A stretch of 64,000 bases of DNA, taken from assembly GCF_000317895.1 (NCBI RefSeq), contig NC_019567.1, positions 3,038,001 to 3,102,000 on the forward strand. The letters are read 5' to 3'. Positions 19,013-32,200 of this stretch are shown one piece after another. Position 1 is the first letter of the stretch. The number at the start of each line of letters is the position of its first letter. This stretch comes from Bdellovibrio bacteriovorus str. Tiberius. GTDB taxonomy: Bacteria > Bdellovibrionota > Bdellovibrionia > Bdellovibrionales > Bdellovibrionaceae. Under the pieces are notes generated by a model that worked only from the letters and a program-made list of their open reading frames with translations, made no database searches and was not told the DNA's origin. A program made the position numbers and the translations under genes.

Positions 19013-19831
19013 CTACTTACGTCTCTTGATGATTGAAGAGTTGGTTCTCTTATTGTTTCTAGTTTTGAACCCCTTACAAGGTTGACCCCAAGGAGTTACC
19101 GGGTGATGCCCTTTACCAACGCCTTCACCACCACCGAGTGGGTGATCAACTGGATTCATGTGCATACCACGTACAGAAGGACGGATACCTCTCCAACGAG
19201 AGCGACCTGCTTTACCTAGATTGATGTTTTCATTGTCAGTGTTACCAACTTGACCGATAGAAGCACGGCAAACTGTCAATACTTGTTTCAACTCACCGGA
19301 TGGCATACGTACTTGGCAGTACTTGTCGCCTTTACCAGCAAGAGTTGCGCTTGCACCAGCACCACGGCAGATTTGACCACCTTTGCCTGGACGCAATTCA
19401 ACATTGTGAATCACAGTACCAACTGGGATCGCACCAAGAGTCATAGAGTTACCTGGTTTGATGTCGGCTTTATCAGAAGAAATAACAGTATCGCCAACAT
19501 TCAAACCTACTGGAGCAAGGATATAAGCCTTAGCGCCATCGATGTAGGAGATCAGAGCAATACGGCAAGTTCTGTTCGGATCGTACTCGATCGCGATAAC
19601 TTTTGCTGCAACTTCAAGCTTGTTACGCTTGAAATCAACCAAACGGTATTTTCTCTTATGACCGCCACCTTGGTGACGAATAGTGATTTGACCGTGATTG
19701 TTACGCGCAGCTTGTTTCTTAAGAGGAGCTAGCAAAGACTTCTCTGGAGTAGTCTTAGTGATTTCTTTGAAATCGAAACCAGTCATTCCTCTGCGACCAT
19801 GAGAGCGTGGGGCAAATGTTTTAATACCCAT
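19013..19831 (-). CDS. rplB: 50S ribosomal protein L2
   Basis: 272 residues, with the catalytic-centre-proximal [16 protein letters not shown] loop (conserved histidine) and the [14 protein letters not shown]-terminal fold. Required for subunit joining. Two bases separate it from rplW. Confidence 0.97.
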   Translation of the reverse strand: MGIKTFAPRSHGRRGMTGFDFKEITKTTPEKSLLAPLKKQAARNNHGQITIRHQGGGHKRKYRLVDFKRNKLEVAAKVIAIEYDPNRTCRIALISYIDGAKAYILAPVGLNVGDTVISSDKADIKPGNSMTLGAIPVGTVIHNVELRPGKGGQICRGAGASATLAGKGDKYCQVRMPSGELKQVLTVCRASIGQVGNTDNENINLGKAGRSRWRGIRPSVRGMHMNPVDHPLGGGEGVGKGHHPVTPWGQPCKGFKTRNNKRTNSSIIKRRK

Positions 19832-19833
19832 CT

Positions 19834-20112
19834 TTATACTCCCTCAAAAAGAGCGATCTTCTCACCTTCAGCAAGCTTAACGTAAGCTTTCTTCCAGTAA
19901 GCGACCTTGGTTAGACCGAATTTAGTTTGCTTAGAGTGACCGCGGCAGACGCTAGTTCTAACGCTATCAACTTTAACTTTAAAGTTTTTCTCAACAGCGG
20001 CTTTTACTTCTGTTTTAGAGGATTTCATATCCACTTCGAACACGTAAACACCAGCAGCGTTGTGATAAGTATTTTTCTCAGTAATGAGAGGGGCTTTAAT
20101 TACTTGTTTCAT
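19834..20112 (-). CDS. rplW: 50S ribosomal protein L23
   Basis: 92 residues from ATG 20112, which overlaps the rplD stop by one base (TAATG) and has GGAG upstream inside rplD. A frame to 20133 would add seven residues lying fully in rpl[45 protein letters not shown] are family features. L23 is the exit-tunnel dock for chaperones. Confidence 0.95.
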   Translation of the reverse strand: MKQVIKAPLITEKNTYHNAAGVYVFEVDMKSSKTEVKAAVEKNFKVKVDSVRTSVCRGHSKQTKFGLTKVAYWKKAYVKLAEGEKIALFEGV

Positions 20113-20741
20113 TACGCCTTCTCCAATGAACAACGATCTACGATTTTAGCCACAGAATCTTTAGTGATAACAGCAGCGTCGTACTTCAATAGATCAAACA
20201 CGTTCAAACCTTCAACTGGGAAGTATTTGAATGTTGGAAGATTCTTGGAAGCACGGTTGAATTTGTCATCAACTACAGAGTCAACCAATACAGCCTTCTT
20301 CAAACCGAAAGCAGCCAAACGTTTGTTAAGCTCAGCAGTTTTACCTTCAGAAGCCATGCTGTCCACGATGAACAGTTTGCCTTCTTTTTGAAGGTGAGAA
20401 AGTGCCATGCTCAGACCCAAACGACGAACTTTTTTAGGCAGAACGAAAGCGTAGCTGCGAGGCTGAGGACCGAAAGCGGTACCACCACCTGGCATCAAGA
20501 TAGAACGGCTGGAACCTTGACGAGCTCCACCAGTACCTTTTTGTTTAAACGGCTTTTTACCACCACCAGACACAAGACCTTTGGTCTTAGTCATGTGAGT
20601 GCCTTGACGACGAGCCGCCAATTGCCATTGAACTACTGTGTGAAGAACTTCCTTTTTAACAGGAGTTTCGAACACGTCAGCAGCAAGCTCAACGGAGCCA
20701 ACTTTTTCTTTTTTCCAGTTCAATACATTTACTGTTGCCAT
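20112..20741 (-). CDS. rplD: 50S ribosomal protein L4
   Basis: 209 residues. The tunnel-lining loop (ARRQGTHMTKTKGLVSGGG ... GTGGARQGS) is intact. In E. coli L4 represses the S10 operon through its leader; a leader of about 150 bases is present before rpsJ here. One base separates it from rplC. Confidence 0.97.
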   Translation of the reverse strand: MATVNVLNWKKEKVGSVELAADVFETPVKKEVLHTVVQWQLAARRQGTHMTKTKGLVSGGGKKPFKQKGTGGARQGSSRSILMPGGGTAFGPQPRSYAFVLPKKVRRLGLSMALSHLQKEGKLFIVDSMASEGKTAELNKRLAAFGLKKAVLVDSVVDDKFNRASKNLPTFKYFPVEGLNVFDLLKYDAAVITKDSVAKIVDRCSLEKA

Positions 20742-20742
20742 A

Positions 20743-21405
20743 CTATTCTCTCACCAACTTAACCAAAGTGTTTCTAGCACCTGGAACTGGCCCTTTTACC
20801 ATCAGAACGTTTTCTTCAGCGATAATCTGAACAACTTCGACGTTCTTAACAGTGACAGTTTCAGCACCCAAATGACCTGGGAATTTCTTACCCGGCATTA
20901 CGCGACCTGGCCATGTTCTGTTACCAGAAGAACCCGGACGACGGTGGAATTTAGAACCGTGGGATGCAGGACCACCTGCGAAGCCCCAACGCTTCACGGA
21001 ACCAGCGAAACCTTTACCTTTAGACTTGGAAGTGATTTTTACGAAATCACCTTTAACCAAGCTGTCGATAGAGATTTGCGCGCCAACAACAGTACCTTCC
21101 GGTGGAGCTTGACGAAGTTCTTTTACGAACTGAGCGCCATTCTCGAAGCCAGCTTTTTCAAGGTGACCTTTTTCTGCTTTGTTGGAGTTTTTAGCTTTTT
21201 TAGGGTGGCAAGCTACCTGGATAGCTTCGTAACCATCAGCTTCGTTAGTCTTGATTTGAGAAACAAACCAAGGCTCATAACGAAGAACAGTAACAGGAAC
21301 AGCTTCGCCGTTCTCGTTATAGATAGTAGCCATACCTTCTTTGAAGGCGAACAGGCCGTTCAATTTCAGACCTGCAGTATTTTGAGTTTCTGTAGTTTCG
21401 CTCAC
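20743..21405 (-). CDS. rplC: 50S ribosomal protein L3
   Basis: 220 residues with a slightly long N terminus (MSETTETQNTAGLKLNGLF). The core GFAGSVKRWGFAGGPASHGSKFHRRPGS and PGRVMPGKKFPGHLG are typical, including the glutamine-less loop near the peptidyl-transferase centre. Confidence 0.96.
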   Translation of the reverse strand: MSETTETQNTAGLKLNGLFAFKEGMATIYNENGEAVPVTVLRYEPWFVSQIKTNEADGYEAIQVACHPKKAKNSNKAEKGHLEKAGFENGAQFVKELRQAPPEGTVVGAQISIDSLVKGDFVKITSKSKGKGFAGSVKRWGFAGGPASHGSKFHRRPGSSGNRTWPGRVMPGKKFPGHLGAETVTVKNVEVVQIIAEENVLMVKGPVPGARNTLVKLVRE

Positions 21406-21414
21406 GTCTTACCT

Positions 21415-21732
21415 CTAAACCGCAGAAAGTTTGATTTCAACATCTACACCAGCAGAAAGATCCAACTTCATAAGTTGATCTACTGTCTGTTGAGTTGGTT
21501 CTAAAATATCGAGCATACGCTTGTGAGTTCTCACTTCGAATTGTTCACGAGATTTTTTATCTACGTGCGGAGAACGCAATACAGTGTAGCGGTTGATGCG
21601 AGTAGGCAAGGGAATTGGACCCGCAACTTTAGCGCCTGTACGACGAGCAGTCTCAACGATTTCTTTCGTCGACTGGTCAAGCAATTTATGATCGAATGCC
21701 TTCAATCTGATTCTAATCTTCTGACTTTGCAT
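21415..21732 (-). CDS. rpsJ: 30S ribosomal protein S10 (NusE)
   Basis: 105 residues: [25 protein letters not shown] and [23 protein letters not shown]. Besides its 30S role it binds NusB/NusG in antitermination. First gene of the S10 operon; the ribosome site before ATG 21732 is weak (AAGAG). Confidence 0.97.
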   Translation of the reverse strand: MQSQKIRIRLKAFDHKLLDQSTKEIVETARRTGAKVAGPIPLPTRINRYTVLRSPHVDKKSREQFEVRTHKRMLDILEPTQQTVDQLMKLDLSAGVDVEIKLSAV

Positions 21733-21892
21733 ATGGACACTCTTCTCTTTTATAAAGTATCGTAATTACTAGCAAATTTGTTAACGTTCAACGTCCTGAT
21801 CCCATCGAAAACTTGCCCCGAATTAGCCCTTGCGGCCTGAATCGCCTTCAACGCGGGGGGTTTTTTGTAGATATAGACGCTATGAGTGCGCG

Positions 21893-21921
21893 AGTATGCG
21901 CACTTTGAAATCTAATGTCAA
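21893..21921 (-). promoter_or_regulatory. sigma-70-type promoter of the S10 operon
   Basis: A perfect -35 TTGACA (21916-21921) is followed after 17 bases by CATACT (21893-21898). It lies between fusA and rpsJ and predicts a leader of about 150 bases before rpsJ. No convincing terminator lies after fusA, so read-through from the str genes probably adds to expression. Confidence 0.75.
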
Positions 21922-21939
21922 AGGGAAATATTATTTTTT

Positions 21940-24045
21940 TTAATATCTTCCCATTTTATGGAGAATGTCCGTTTTTACCTTCGCAGGCACAATGGCATAT
22001 TCCAAAAATTCCATACTGAAGCTTGCTCGTCCTTGGCTCAAACTGCGGACATCCGTCGCATAACCAAACAGACTCGCCAGAGGGGCTTCGGCCGAAATAA
22101 CCTGACCACCACCCTGCTTCACATTCATCGCCAGGATTTTCCCACGGCGGGCATTCAAATCGCCCACGATGTTCCCGACGAAGTCATCCGGACAAGTGAC
22201 CTCTAGTTTGAAGATAGGCTCCAAAAGCTCTACAGAGGCCGCCTTAACCGCATCCCGGAATGCCAGGGAAACAGCCGCCTTAAAGGCCATTTCGCTGGAG
22301 GAATCGGGACGAACTTCAACTGAATTTAAGGTCCCCTTAATACCCAGCATCGAACAACTTGCCAAAGGACCGACTTCGGAAGCTTCACGGAAGCCCGATT
22401 CAGCAGCCTTCAACATAGGGGCTGTAAATTCTTTAGACACAGCCACTTTACTGATGAACTGGATACCATCCGCCTGAGAAATAGGCTCGATGGAAAGGGA
22501 GACTTTGGCAAAGTGAGTTTCACCGGCAATCTCACGCTCGTAAACGTGCTCTGCCTTGGCTGCAGCCGTGATGGTTTCACGATAGGAAACCTGCGGCTTA
22601 CCCACATTGGCCTGGATCTTATGCTCACGAAGCAGGCGATCCACAAGAATTTCCAAATGCAATTCACCCATACCAGAAAGCAGGATTTGCCCTGTTTCAG
22701 GATCCGTGCGCAGACGGCAGGATGGATCTTCTTTTTCAAGTTTAGCCAGGCCGGCCAGCATTTTTTCCTGGTCCGCAGAGGACTTCGCCTCTACCGCCAC
22801 GGAAATAACCGGCTCTGGGAATGTGATCGCCTCAAGAACCACAGCATGAGAGCTTTCACACAGAGTGTCCCCAGTACCTGTGAACTTAAGACCGATAACC
22901 GCACCGATATCACCAGCCTTCAGGCTGTTGATTTCTTCACGGGAATTCGCATGCATTTTCACCAGCTTCTGGATGCGCTCTTTTTTCTGAGTGCGCGGAT
23001 TCAAAAGCTGCTCCCCGACCTTCACTTCACCGGAATAAACACGGATATAAGTCAAAGTGCCGGCAAACGGATCGTTGGCGATTTTGAAAGCCAAAGCAGC
23101 CGCGTGAGCATCGAATTCAGTTTTACAGATGATTTCTTTATCAGGACGCTCAGGATCGTGGCCCACGATTGCAGGCACTTCCAGAGGCGACGGAAGGTAG
23201 TCAATGACCCCATCCAACAAAGGCTGAACACCTTTGTTTTTGAAAGCGGCTCCACAGAATACCGGGAAGGCTTTCAATTCAAGAGTCCCTTTGCGCAAAG
23301 CACGTTTAAGCTCTGGCACAGTGACTTCTTCTCCATTGAGATATTTCTCAAGAAGTTCGTCTTCAAATTCAACGATCTTCTCAATGACCTCAGTACGGAA
23401 GCGGTTTACTTCCTCTTGCATGTCATTGGGAACATCGGTGATTTCGAAATGGTCACCCATTCCGGACTGATCCCACATGTAAGCGCGGTTTTCCAATAGA
23501 TCAACAACACCACGGAAAGTGTCTTCCATGCCGATTGGAACCTGCACAGGGATTGGGTTCGCGTTCAGCTTTTCTTTGATCGTCCCAAAGGACATCACAA
23601 AGTCAGCACCAACACGGTCCATTTTATTAACGAAGCAAATGCGGGGAACTTTATATTTGTCGGCTTGCTTCCAAACGGTTTCGGACTGAGGTTCAACCCC
23701 ATTCACACCGTCGAAAACAGCGATCGCGCCATCCAATACACGCAAAGAACGCTCAACTTCAATAGTGAAGTCAACGTGGCCCGGAGTATCGATGATGTTG
23801 ATTCTGTGATCTTTCCAGAACGCCATGGTCGCAGCAGAGGTGATAGTGATACCGCGCTCTTGCTCTTGAACCATCCAGTCCATGGTGGCATCACCATCAT
23901 GGACCTCGCCGATTTTATGACTTTTACCTGTATAGTAAAGAATGCGTTCGGTGGTGGTCGTCTTACCGGCATCGATGTGAGCCATGATGCCGATATTACG
24001 AGTGTACTTGAGATCAGCTACAACTTTAGGATCTTTAGCTGACAT
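21940..24045 (-). CDS. fusA: elongation factor G
   Basis: 701 residues. GTPase motifs [15 protein letters not shown] (22-36), the switch [18 protein letters not shown] and NKMDR are all present, followed by domains II-V to [13 protein letters not shown]. It drives translocation and, with RRF, recycling. It sits after rpsL-rpsG as usual, but tuf does not follow; tuf is at 38547 instead. Confidence 0.97.
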   Translation of the reverse strand: MSAKDPKVVADLKYTRNIGIMAHIDAGKTTTTERILYYTGKSHKIGEVHDGDATMDWMVQEQERGITITSAATMAFWKDHRINIIDTPGHVDFTIEVERSLRVLDGAIAVFDGVNGVEPQSETVWKQADKYKVPRICFVNKMDRVGADFVMSFGTIKEKLNANPIPVQVPIGMEDTFRGVVDLLENRAYMWDQSGMGDHFEITDVPNDMQEEVNRFRTEVIEKIVEFEDELLEKYLNGEEVTVPELKRALRKGTLELKAFPVFCGAAFKNKGVQPLLDGVIDYLPSPLEVPAIVGHDPERPDKEIICKTEFDAHAAALAFKIANDPFAGTLTYIRVYSGEVKVGEQLLNPRTQKKERIQKLVKMHANSREEINSLKAGDIGAVIGLKFTGTGDTLCESSHAVVLEAITFPEPVISVAVEAKSSADQEKMLAGLAKLEKEDPSCRLRTDPETGQILLSGMGELHLEILVDRLLREHKIQANVGKPQVSYRETITAAAKAEHVYEREIAGETHFAKVSLSIEPISQADGIQFISKVAVSKEFTAPMLKAAESGFREASEVGPLASCSMLGIKGTLNSVEVRPDSSSEMAFKAAVSLAFRDAVKAASVELLEPIFKLEVTCPDDFVGNIVGDLNARRGKILAMNVKQGGGQVISAEAPLASLFGYATDVRSLSQGRASFSMEFLEYAIVPAKVKTDILHKMGRY

Positions 24046-24054
24046 CTGAACAGA

Positions 24055-24528
24055 TTACCAATTGTAGTGAGAGAATGCCTTGTTGGATTCAGCCATTCTG
24101 TGAACGTCGTCTTTCTTCTTAATAGCATTTCCTCTATTATTGTACGCGTCCAAGAATTCGCCAGCCAAACGTTTCGCCATGTCTTTCTCACCGCGCTCGC
24201 GAGAGTACTCAACCAACCAACGCATAGCCAAAGCCAAACGACGGGATGGACGAACATCTACTGGAACTTGGTAAGTAGCACCACCTACACGGCGGGAGCG
24301 AACTTCGATAGAAGGCTTAACGTTCTCAAGAGCTTTTTTGAAAACTGCCAAAGGCTCTTCACCTTGAACTTTGCCTTCAAGCTCTTTCAAAGCACCGTAG
24401 AACAACTTTTGAGAAGTTGCTTTTCTACCTTGAATCATCATTTTATTGACGAACTTAGCAATTACTAGATCCTTGAAAACCGGATCTGGAATGATTTCTC
24501 TTTTAAAGGTCTTTTTACGACGTGACAT
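24055..24528 (-). CDS. rpsG: 30S ribosomal protein S7
   Basis: 157 residues: [46 protein letters not shown] and a C-terminal AFSHYNW. Organises the 30S head and in E. coli regulates the str operon. Confidence 0.97.
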   Translation of the reverse strand: MSRRKKTFKREIIPDPVFKDLVIAKFVNKMMIQGRKATSQKLFYGALKELEGKVQGEEPLAVFKKALENVKPSIEVRSRRVGGATYQVPVDVRPSRRLALAMRWLVEYSRERGEKDMAKRLAGEFLDAYNNRGNAIKKKDDVHRMAESNKAFSHYNW

Positions 24529-24538
24529 CTCTCAATCC

Positions 24539-24913
24539 TTATTTCTTAGGTCTCTTAGTACCGTATTTAGAACGGGCGCGCAGACGACCGTTTACACCTT
24601 GAAGGTCCAATACCCCACGCACGATGTGGTAACGAACACCCGGCAAATCCTTCACACGACCACCGCGGATTAGTACAACGGAGTGCTCTTGAAGGTTATG
24701 GCCGATACCAGGGATGTAAGAGATAACTTCGAAGCCATTGGACAGACGAACTTTTGCTACTTTACGAAGAGCGGAGTTCGGCTTCTTTGGAGTCGTAGTA
24801 TAAACACGAGTACAAACACCGCGACGCTGAGGACAAGAGTCCAAAGCTGGTGATTTTGTTTGGTTTTTTTGAACAGTACGCTCACTTTTGATGAGCTGAT
24901 TAATTGTTGGCAC
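24539..24913 (-). CDS. rpsL: 30S ribosomal protein S12
   Basis: 124 residues. The decoding-centre loop [18 protein letters not shown] and [29 protein letters not shown] are intact; the lysine positions linked to streptomycin resistance read as wild type (Lys). First gene of the str operon. A weak promoter is proposed upstream. Confidence 0.97.
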   Translation of the reverse strand: MPTINQLIKSERTVQKNQTKSPALDSCPQRRGVCTRVYTTTPKKPNSALRKVAKVRLSNGFEVISYIPGIGHNLQEHSVVLIRGGRVKDLPGVRYHIVRGVLDLQGVNGRLRARSKYGTKRPKK

Positions 24914-24956
24914 TTTATATACCCCTTAAAAACAATTATGCGGTTCTGGACGCTGG

Positions 24957-24985
24957 AACTTACATTTCGGTGACGCCCAGGTCAA
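24957..24985 (-). promoter_or_regulatory. possible str-operon promoter
   Basis: TTGACC (24980-24985) and TAAGTT (24957-24962) are 17 bases apart, between the rpoC hairpin and rpsL. The -10 is a poor match; a CATAAT about 20 bases further down is another candidate -10. Confidence 0.4.
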
Positions 24986-25058
24986 GACTTTGTTGTTAAA
25001 ATTACATTTATCCATGAAAAGCGGCGTGAGGTCCCCAATCCATGAGCTTTTTACCCTA

Positions 25059-25079
25059 CGCCGGCCTGTGAAGCCGGCG
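25059..25079 (-). terminator. GC-rich hairpin after rpoC
   Basis: CGCCGGC/GCCGGCG stem (25073-25079 with 25059-25065) and a 7-base loop lie 17 bases past the rpoC stop. The following minus-strand sequence has only TAGGGTAAAAAG, not a T-run, so it may be a weak terminator or an RNA 3'-end stabiliser. Confidence 0.45.
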
Positions 25080-25095
25080 ATCAGGTGGACTTACT

Positions 25096-28000
25096 TTAGC
25101 CTTGAGGCTGTACAGAAGACGTCATACCCGGCAATGCAACAAAGCCGATATCGTCATCTTCATGCACAGACACTTTCCAGCGTTTGTAAGATGTCAAACC
25201 AGTTCCCGCAGGAATCAGACGACCCATGATGATATTCTCTTTCAGGCCACGCAAATGGTCTGTACGAGAATTGATCGCTGCTTCCGTAAGAACTTTTGTA
25301 GTTTCCTGGAAGGACGCTGCTGAAATCCAGCTGTCGGTGCTCAAAGAAACTTTCGTAATACCAAGAAGAAGCGGGCTGCAAGTAGCAGGCTGGCCACCCT
25401 CTTTGTTAATACGATCGTTTTCTTCCATGTAAGCGTATCTTTCAACTTGCTCACCAGCCAGGAAGCGGCTGTCGCCGGCATCACGGATTTCTACTTTACG
25501 TAGCATCTGACGAACAATGACTTCGATATGCTTGTCATTGATACCAACCCCTTGAAGTCTGTAAACTTCTTGGATTTCATCTACAAGGTATGCAGACAAG
25601 GCTTTAGCACCCAGAACCGCCAGAATGTCATGAGGATTTGTTGGACCATCCATCAAAGCCTCACCGGCTCTTACGTACTCACCTTCTCTTACAGCAACGT
25701 GCTTACCTTTAGGGATGAGGTATTCTTTTTGCTCACCCACTTCAGGAGTTACGATCACACGTTGTTTACCCTTAACGTCTTTACCGAATGTCACATAACC
25801 ATCGATCTCAGAGATGATAGCTGCTTCTTTCGGTTTACGAGCCTCAAACAATTCGGCAACGCGCGGAAGACCCCCGGTGATATCCTTCGTTTTCGAAGCT
25901 TCACGGTGCATCTTCGCGATTACGTCACCCGCATGCACTTCCTGTTGATCCGCAACAAGCAACTGAGCCCCAACTGGGATCAGGTAACGAGCCGGGATAT
26001 CACGACCAGGAAGATTCAATGTTTTGCCAGCACCGTCCACAAGGAACACTGTTGGTTTAACATCGGAAGACTTGGATTCCATGATAACTTTGGTCGCGAA
26101 ACCAGTTACCGCATCCACTTGCTCCTGCATTGTGGAACCTTCTTCGATATCCTGATATTGGATCTTCGCAGAAACCTCTGCGATGATTGGATTCGAATAT
26201 GGATCCCATTCCGCAACAGTCTGACCTTTGGCAACTTTGTCGCCTTCTTTGAAGTTCAAAACAGCGCCGTATACGAGCTTGAAGTTTTCACGCTCACGAC
26301 CCGCTTCGTCGATCACAAGAGCAGAACCGTTACGATTCATCACAGTCAGCTTGCCGTTACGGTTTGCCACTGCATGAACGTTTTGTAGTTTAATAACACC
26401 GTCATAACGGGATGTGTGAACAGATTGTTCAACCGCACGAGAAGCCGCACCACCCAAGTGGAACGTTCTCATCGTCAACTGGGTACCCGGCTCACCGATG
26501 GATTGAGCGGCAATGATACCCACTGTTTCACCCAGGTTCACAGTCGCACCACGGGACAAATCACGTCCGTAGCACTTCACGCAAACACCGCGTTTAGACT
26601 GACAGATAAGAGCAGAACGGATGTCGACTTTGTCGATACCACGGCCTTCGATGATCTTAACGTCATTTTCAGTGATTTCCTGATTAGCACGAACCACAAC
26701 TTCGTTTGTCGCTGCATCAACAACGTCTTTCAAAGCTGTACGGCCCAGGATACGGTCACCGATGTTTTGTACGATCTCACCCGCTTCGTAAATCGGAGTG
26801 ATTTCCAAACCATCTTCAACACCGCAATCGATCTCGGACACAACAACGTCCTGAGCAACGTCAACCAAACGACGAGTCAGGTAACCGGAGTTCGCTGTTT
26901 TCAATGCGGTATCGGCCAAACCTTTACGCGCACCGTGCGTGGAGATGAAGTACTGGATAACTGTCAAACCTTCACGGAAGTTTGCAGTGATCGGAGTCTC
27001 GATGATCTCACCGGAAGGTTTCGCCATCAGACCACGCATACCACCCAACTGACGGATCTGAGCTGCGGAACCACGGGCTCCGGAGTCAGCCATGATGTAA
27101 ATTGGATTGAAGGAAGGACCCACAACCTCTTTGCCACCAACGTTGAATGTCTGCTTTTCGATCGCGTTCATACCTTCTTTGGCAATTTTGTCGGCAGTCT
27201 GCGCCCAGATGTCGACCACTTTATTGTAGCGCTCACCATCTGTGATCAAACCTTCGTCGTACTGCTGCTGGATCTCGGTAACTTGTTTTTCTGCGTCAGC
27301 GATCATCGGAGCTTTCGCCGCCGGGATCACCATGTCATCGATACCGATGGACATACCTGCTGCAGTTGAATACTTGAAGCCGTATTCCATGATCTTGTCA
27401 GCAAGGATGCAGGTCGCTTTTGCACCGGCAAGACGGAAAGTCTTGTCGATCAGGGCTGCGATCTGTTTTTTACCCATTGTCACGTTCACTTCGTTGAACG
27501 GAACTTCTTTAGGAACGATATCAGAAAGGATTGCACGACCCACTGTGGTCTCTTGCAGAGTTCCGTTGATACGAACCTTACATACCGCCTGAAGGTCTAC
27601 CAGACCGGTTTCATAAGCGTATTGTGCTTCCTGAACGCTGGAGAAGGCTTTGCCTGATCCAAGCGCGCCTGGGCGCATACGAGTCAACCAGTACATACCC
27701 AACACGATATCCTGGGAAGGATTGATGATAGGTTTACCGTTGGCAGGAGAAAGGATGTTGTTCGTGGACATCATCAGAACGCGTGCTTCAACCTGGGATT
27801 CCACAGAAAGTGGAACGTGAACTGCCATTTGGTCACCGTCGAAGTCGGCATTGAACGCCGTACATACCAGCGGGTGCAACTGGATAGCTTTACCTTCGTG
27901 AAGAACAGGCTCGAACGCCTGGATACCAAGTCTGTGCAGGGTTGGCGCACGATTCAGAAGAACCGGGTGCTCTTTCACCACGTCAGCAAGGATATCCCAT

Positions 28001-29223
28001 ACTTCAACTGTTTCCTGATCAACCAAGCGCTTGGCTTGTTTGATAGTGGTCGCAAGACCTTTTTCTTCAAGTTTGTTGTAAACGAATGGTTTGAACAACT
28101 CGAGAGCCATTTTCTTCGGAAGACCGCACTGATGAAGTCTCAGAGTAGGTCCAACGGTGATAACGGAACGACCAGAGTAGTCTACACGTTTACCCAAAAG
28201 GTTTTGACGGAAACGACCCTGCTTACCTTTCAACATATCAGAAAGGGAGCGAAGAGGGCGTTTGTTCGGACCAGTGAAGGTCTTACCGCGACGACCGTTA
28301 TCCAACAAAGCGTCCACTGCTTCTTGAAGCATGCGCTTTTCGTTTCGGATGATGATGTCTGGAGCGTTCAGCTCCTGAAGACGTTTCAAACGGTTGTTAC
28401 GATTGATAACACGGCGGTACAGGTCATTCAGGTCAGACGTCGCGAAACGGCCACCATCAAGAGGTACCAATGGACGAAGATCAGGAGGAAGAACCGGAAG
28501 CGCTTCCAACATCATCCACTCTGGTTTGTTGATGGAACCTTTGAAGGCCTCAACAACGCGCAGGCGTTTAGTCAATTTTTTGATACCAGCTTCAGACTTG
28601 GTGTCTTTAACTTCCAGACGAAGTTTGCGGGAAAGGTATTCAGGATCGATTTTTTTCAAAAGATCACGAACTGCCTCGCCACCCATTCCGTATTTGAAGG
28701 ATGGGCCGAACTCATTCAGAGCCGCTTGCAATGCTTCTTCAGTCAGTACCTGGCCTTCTTCCAATGTAGTTTCCATTGGATCGATAACCACGTGTGCTTC
28801 ACAGTAAAGAACCTTTTCAACGTCTTTCAAAGAAAGATTCAAAAGGTTACCAATACGAGAAGGCAAAGAACGCAGGAACCAGATATGGGCTACTGGAGTT
28901 GCCAATTCGATGTGACCAAGACGCTCACGGCGAACCTTGGTCTGAGTCACTTCAACGCCGCACTTTTCACAGACGACGCCACGGTACTTCATACGTTTGT
29001 ACTTACCGCACAAGCACTCGTAGTCCTTGATAGGACCGAAGATTTTCGCACAGAACAAGCCGTCACGTTCAGGCTTGAAAGTACGATAGTTGATAGTTTC
29101 TGGCTTCTTAACTTCACCAAATGACCATTCACGAATCATTTCAGGTGACGCCAACGAAACTCGTACGGCGTCAAACGAAAGTGGATCTTTTGGTTTATCG
29201 AAAAAATTCAACAAGTCTCTCAA
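25096..29223 (-). CDS. rpoC: DNA-directed RNA polymerase beta-prime subunit
   Basis: 1375 residues. Zinc site 1 is Cys70, Cys72, Cys85, Cys88; the catalytic Mg loop [12 protein letters not shown] lies near residue 460; the second zinc set includes [16 protein letters not shown] near 890. Bridge-helix and trigger-loop phrases ([17 protein letters not shown]-like, HLGGAAS) are present. It lies 29 bases after rpoB. Confidence 0.97.
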   Translation of the reverse strand: MRDLLNFFDKPKDPLSFDAVRVSLASPEMIREWSFGEVKKPETINYRTFKPERDGLFCAKIFGPIKDYECLCGKYKRMKYRGVVCEKCGVEVTQTKVRRERLGHIELATPVAHIWFLRSLPSRIGNLLNLSLKDVEKVLYCEAHVVIDPMETTLEEGQVLTEEALQAALNEFGPSFKYGMGGEAVRDLLKKIDPEYLSRKLRLEVKDTKSEAGIKKLTKRLRVVEAFKGSINKPEWMMLEALPVLPPDLRPLVPLDGGRFATSDLNDLYRRVINRNNRLKRLQELNAPDIIIRNEKRMLQEAVDALLDNGRRGKTFTGPNKRPLRSLSDMLKGKQGRFRQNLLGKRVDYSGRSVITVGPTLRLHQCGLPKKMALELFKPFVYNKLEEKGLATTIKQAKRLVDQETVEVWDILADVVKEHPVLLNRAPTLHRLGIQAFEPVLHEGKAIQLHPLVCTAFNADFDGDQMAVHVPLSVESQVEARVLMMSTNNILSPANGKPIINPSQDIVLGMYWLTRMRPGALGSGKAFSSVQEAQYAYETGLVDLQAVCKVRINGTLQETTVGRAILSDIVPKEVPFNEVNVTMGKKQIAALIDKTFRLAGAKATCILADKIMEYGFKYSTAAGMSIGIDDMVIPAAKAPMIADAEKQVTEIQQQYDEGLITDGERYNKVVDIWAQTADKIAKEGMNAIEKQTFNVGGKEVVGPSFNPIYIMADSGARGSAAQIRQLGGMRGLMAKPSGEIIETPITANFREGLTVIQYFISTHGARKGLADTALKTANSGYLTRRLVDVAQDVVVSEIDCGVEDGLEITPIYEAGEIVQNIGDRILGRTALKDVVDAATNEVVVRANQEITENDVKIIEGRGIDKVDIRSALICQSKRGVCVKCYGRDLSRGATVNLGETVGIIAAQSIGEPGTQLTMRTFHLGGAASRAVEQSVHTSRYDGVIKLQNVHAVANRNGKLTVMNRNGSALVIDEAGRERENFKLVYGAVLNFKEGDKVAKGQTVAEWDPYSNPIIAEVSAKIQYQDIEEGSTMQEQVDAVTGFATKVIMESKSSDVKPTVFLVDGAGKTLNLPGRDIPARYLIPVGAQLLVADQQEVHAGDVIAKMHREASKTKDITGGLPRVAELFEARKPKEAAIISEIDGYVTFGKDVKGKQRVIVTPEVGEQKEYLIPKGKHVAVREGEYVRAGEALMDGPTNPHDILAVLGAKALSAYLVDEIQEVYRLQGVGINDKHIEVIVRQMLRKVEIRDAGDSRFLAGEQVERYAYMEENDRINKEGGQPATCSPLLLGITKVSLSTDSWISAASFQETTKVLTEAAINSRTDHLRGLKENIIMGRLIPAGTGLTSYKRWKVSVHEDDDIGFVALPGMTSSVQPQG

Positions 29224-29252
29224 AGAACACCCCTGTTGTTAAATTATTAAAC

Positions 29253-32200
29253 TTAGTGCTGCTCTGGTTCGTCTTTAGACGCAACCGGCGCAACTGGTTC
29301 TACCTCGATCACTTCTTCGTCACCAAAATCTTCATCTTGGTCACGTAGAATGTCAGACTCCATCAGCTCCACGTTCAGTGCCAGAGACTGAAGCTCTTTC
29401 ACCAATACGTTGAAGGATTCAGGCAAGCCTGGCTCAAGGATATTTTCACCCTTCACGATGCTCTCGTACATACGAGTTCTACCTGCAACGTCATCTGACT
29501 TAACAGTCAGGAACTCTTGCAGAGAGTATGCAGCACCGTATGCTTCGATCGCCCAAACCTCCATCTCCCCGAGACGCTGACCACCGAATTGAGCTTTACC
29601 GCCCAATGGCTGTTGAGAAACGAGTGAGTAAGGTCCGATAGAACGAGCGTGGATCTTCTCTTCCACCAAGTGGTGAAGTTTCAGCATGTACATGATACCC
29701 ACGGTCACCGGATTCGTGAACGGCTCCCCTGTACGACCGTCGAATAGAACGGACTTACCGGAAGAAGGCACTTGCGCTTTTGCAAGCAAACCTTTCACGT
29801 CAGATTCACGGGCACCATCAAACACTGGCGTACCCACGTGGATACCGTGCTTCATGCGATTAACCATGGACTTCAATGAAGCATCGTCTGCTTTATCAAG
29901 CTTCGCGGAGATATCAGAGTCGCTGAAGATGTCTTTCATCTCTGTGCGAGCATTCTCTGCATTCCACTTGTCCAGATGAGCACCCAGTTGCTTACCAAGG
30001 TTGTGCGCTGCCCAACCCAAGTGAACCTCAAGGATCTGACCGATATTCATACGAGAAGGAACCCCCAGTGGGTTCAGAACCATGTCTACTGGAGTACCGT
30101 CAGCAAGGTAAGGCATGTCTTCCGCAGGCAATACTTTGGAGACAACACCCTTATTTCCGTGACGACCGGCGAATTTGTCACCGACTTGCATTTTACGTTT
30201 GATAGCAACGTAAACTTTAACCATTTTGATCACGCCCGGAGGCAATTCGTCACCTTTACGAAGACGATCGATCTTTTCATTGAACACAAGCTTAACTGCA
30301 TCCAGCTGGTTACGAGCATTGTCGATGATTTTGTTCACCTGGAACTCAAGGTCTTGTTCAAGAGGGATGTAGTTCAACAATTCGAATGGAACTGTCTCTA
30401 GATCCGCTTCAGTGATGTCCTGACCTTTGTTCAACAACTTCTGAGAACCGTCTTCATTCAGAAGAACGCCTGTCGTTGTTTTACCAACCAGGATGTCGCG
30501 AAGTTTGGAGATAGCATTATTTTTGATAACGTTCTGCTCAACCGCCAAGTCTTTTTCAAGCTTGCGTTTTTTCTCTTCGATGATCAGGGACAGACGCTCA
30601 TCGCGGTCTGCGCCTTCACGAGAGTAAACTTGAGCATCGATAACAGTTCCGTATACGCCGGATGGCGCACGCAGAGATGTATCACGAACGTCGCCGGCTT
30701 TTTCACCGAAGATCGCTCTTAGAAGTTTTTCCTCTGGAGAAAGCTGAGTTTCACCTTTTGGAGTCACTTTACCAACCAGGATGAAGCCAGGGCGAACTTC
30801 CGCACCGATGCGGATGATACCAGAGCTGTCCAGGTCTTTAAGCGCTTCTTCGCCGACGTTGGCGATATCGCGAGTGATCTCTTCTTTACCCAATTTCGTG
30901 TCACGAGCCACGCACTCGAATTCTTCGATGTGGATGGAAGTGTAAACGTCGTCTTTCAACAGACGCTCGGAGATCAAGATGGAATCCTCGAAGTTGTAAC
31001 CTTGCCATGGGGTGAACGCCACAAGGATGTTCTGACCCAATGCCAATTCACCAAGTTCAGTGGAAGGACCGTCAGCGATGATGTCGCCTTTGGAAATCTT
31101 GTCACCAACAGTTACGATTGGTTTTTGGTTGAAGCAGGTATTTTGATTCGTACGCTGATACTTCGTCAGATTGTAGATGTCCACGTTCGCACCCAGCTCG
31201 CCACCTTTAGCGAAACGACGGATAACGATACGGGAAGCATCCACTTCCTCAACGATACCATCGTTTTGAGCAACGATGGAGGTACCGGAGTCACGAGCAA
31301 CCAAACGCTCTACGCCCGTACCAACAAGTGGTGCGCGAGAACGAAGCAGTGGAACCGCTTGACGTTGCATGTTCGATCCCATCAAGGCACGGTTGGCGTC
31401 ATCGTGTTCCAGGAATGGAATCAGGGAAGCTGCGATGGAAACCAACTGAGATGGAGAAACGTCCATCAAAGCAACTTTGTCTTTATCAACGATCTCGTAC
31501 TCACCGTCACGACGAGTGATGGTAGTTGCAGTCTGGATGGCTTTGTTGCCAGCTTCGTCACGAGCCGCCGGAGCGATGTGGTGACCAGCTTCTTCCAATG
31601 CAGAAAGATAGTTGATGTCCTTGGAAACCTGACCAGCATCAACTTTACGGTATGGAGTCTCGATGAAACCATAGTTGTTGATACGAGCGTAAGTTGCCAA
31701 AGAGGCGATCAAACCGATGTTTGGACCCTCTGGAGTTTCGATAGGACAGATACGTCCGTAGTGCGTAGGGTGTACGTCACGTACTTCGAAACCAGCGCGG
31801 TCACGAGTCAAACCACCAGGTCCAAGAGCAGACAAACGACGTTTGTGCGTGATCTCAGAAAGTGGATTCGTCTGATCCATGAACTGTGACAACTGAGAAG
31901 AACCGAAGAATTCTTTAACTACGGCGTTCACAGGTTTCGCGTTCACAAGATCGTGAGGCATCATTGTTTCAACGTCCTGAAGGGACATACGTTCACGGAT
32001 AGCGCGCTCCATACGAACCAAACCGATACGGTATTGGTTTTCCAGAAGCTCACCCACGGAACGAACACGACGGTTACCCAAGTGATCGATATCGTCGATA
32101 ACACCACGACCATTTTTCAGATCGATCAAAGTTTTGATGGTGCTCAGGATATCCTTGTGAGTCAGTGTTCTGTGAGACGGCGGACACTCGTCCATAGAGA

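Noticed and set aside
21923-21953. A/T-rich inverted repeat at the fusA end as a terminator
   Set aside because: On the transcribed strand the run of A is in the loop and no T-run follows; it also overlaps the stop codon.
27817-29124. Long plus-strand open frame opposite rpoC (435 codons)
   Set aside because: Same reason; long antisense frames occur throughout this block because of codon bias.
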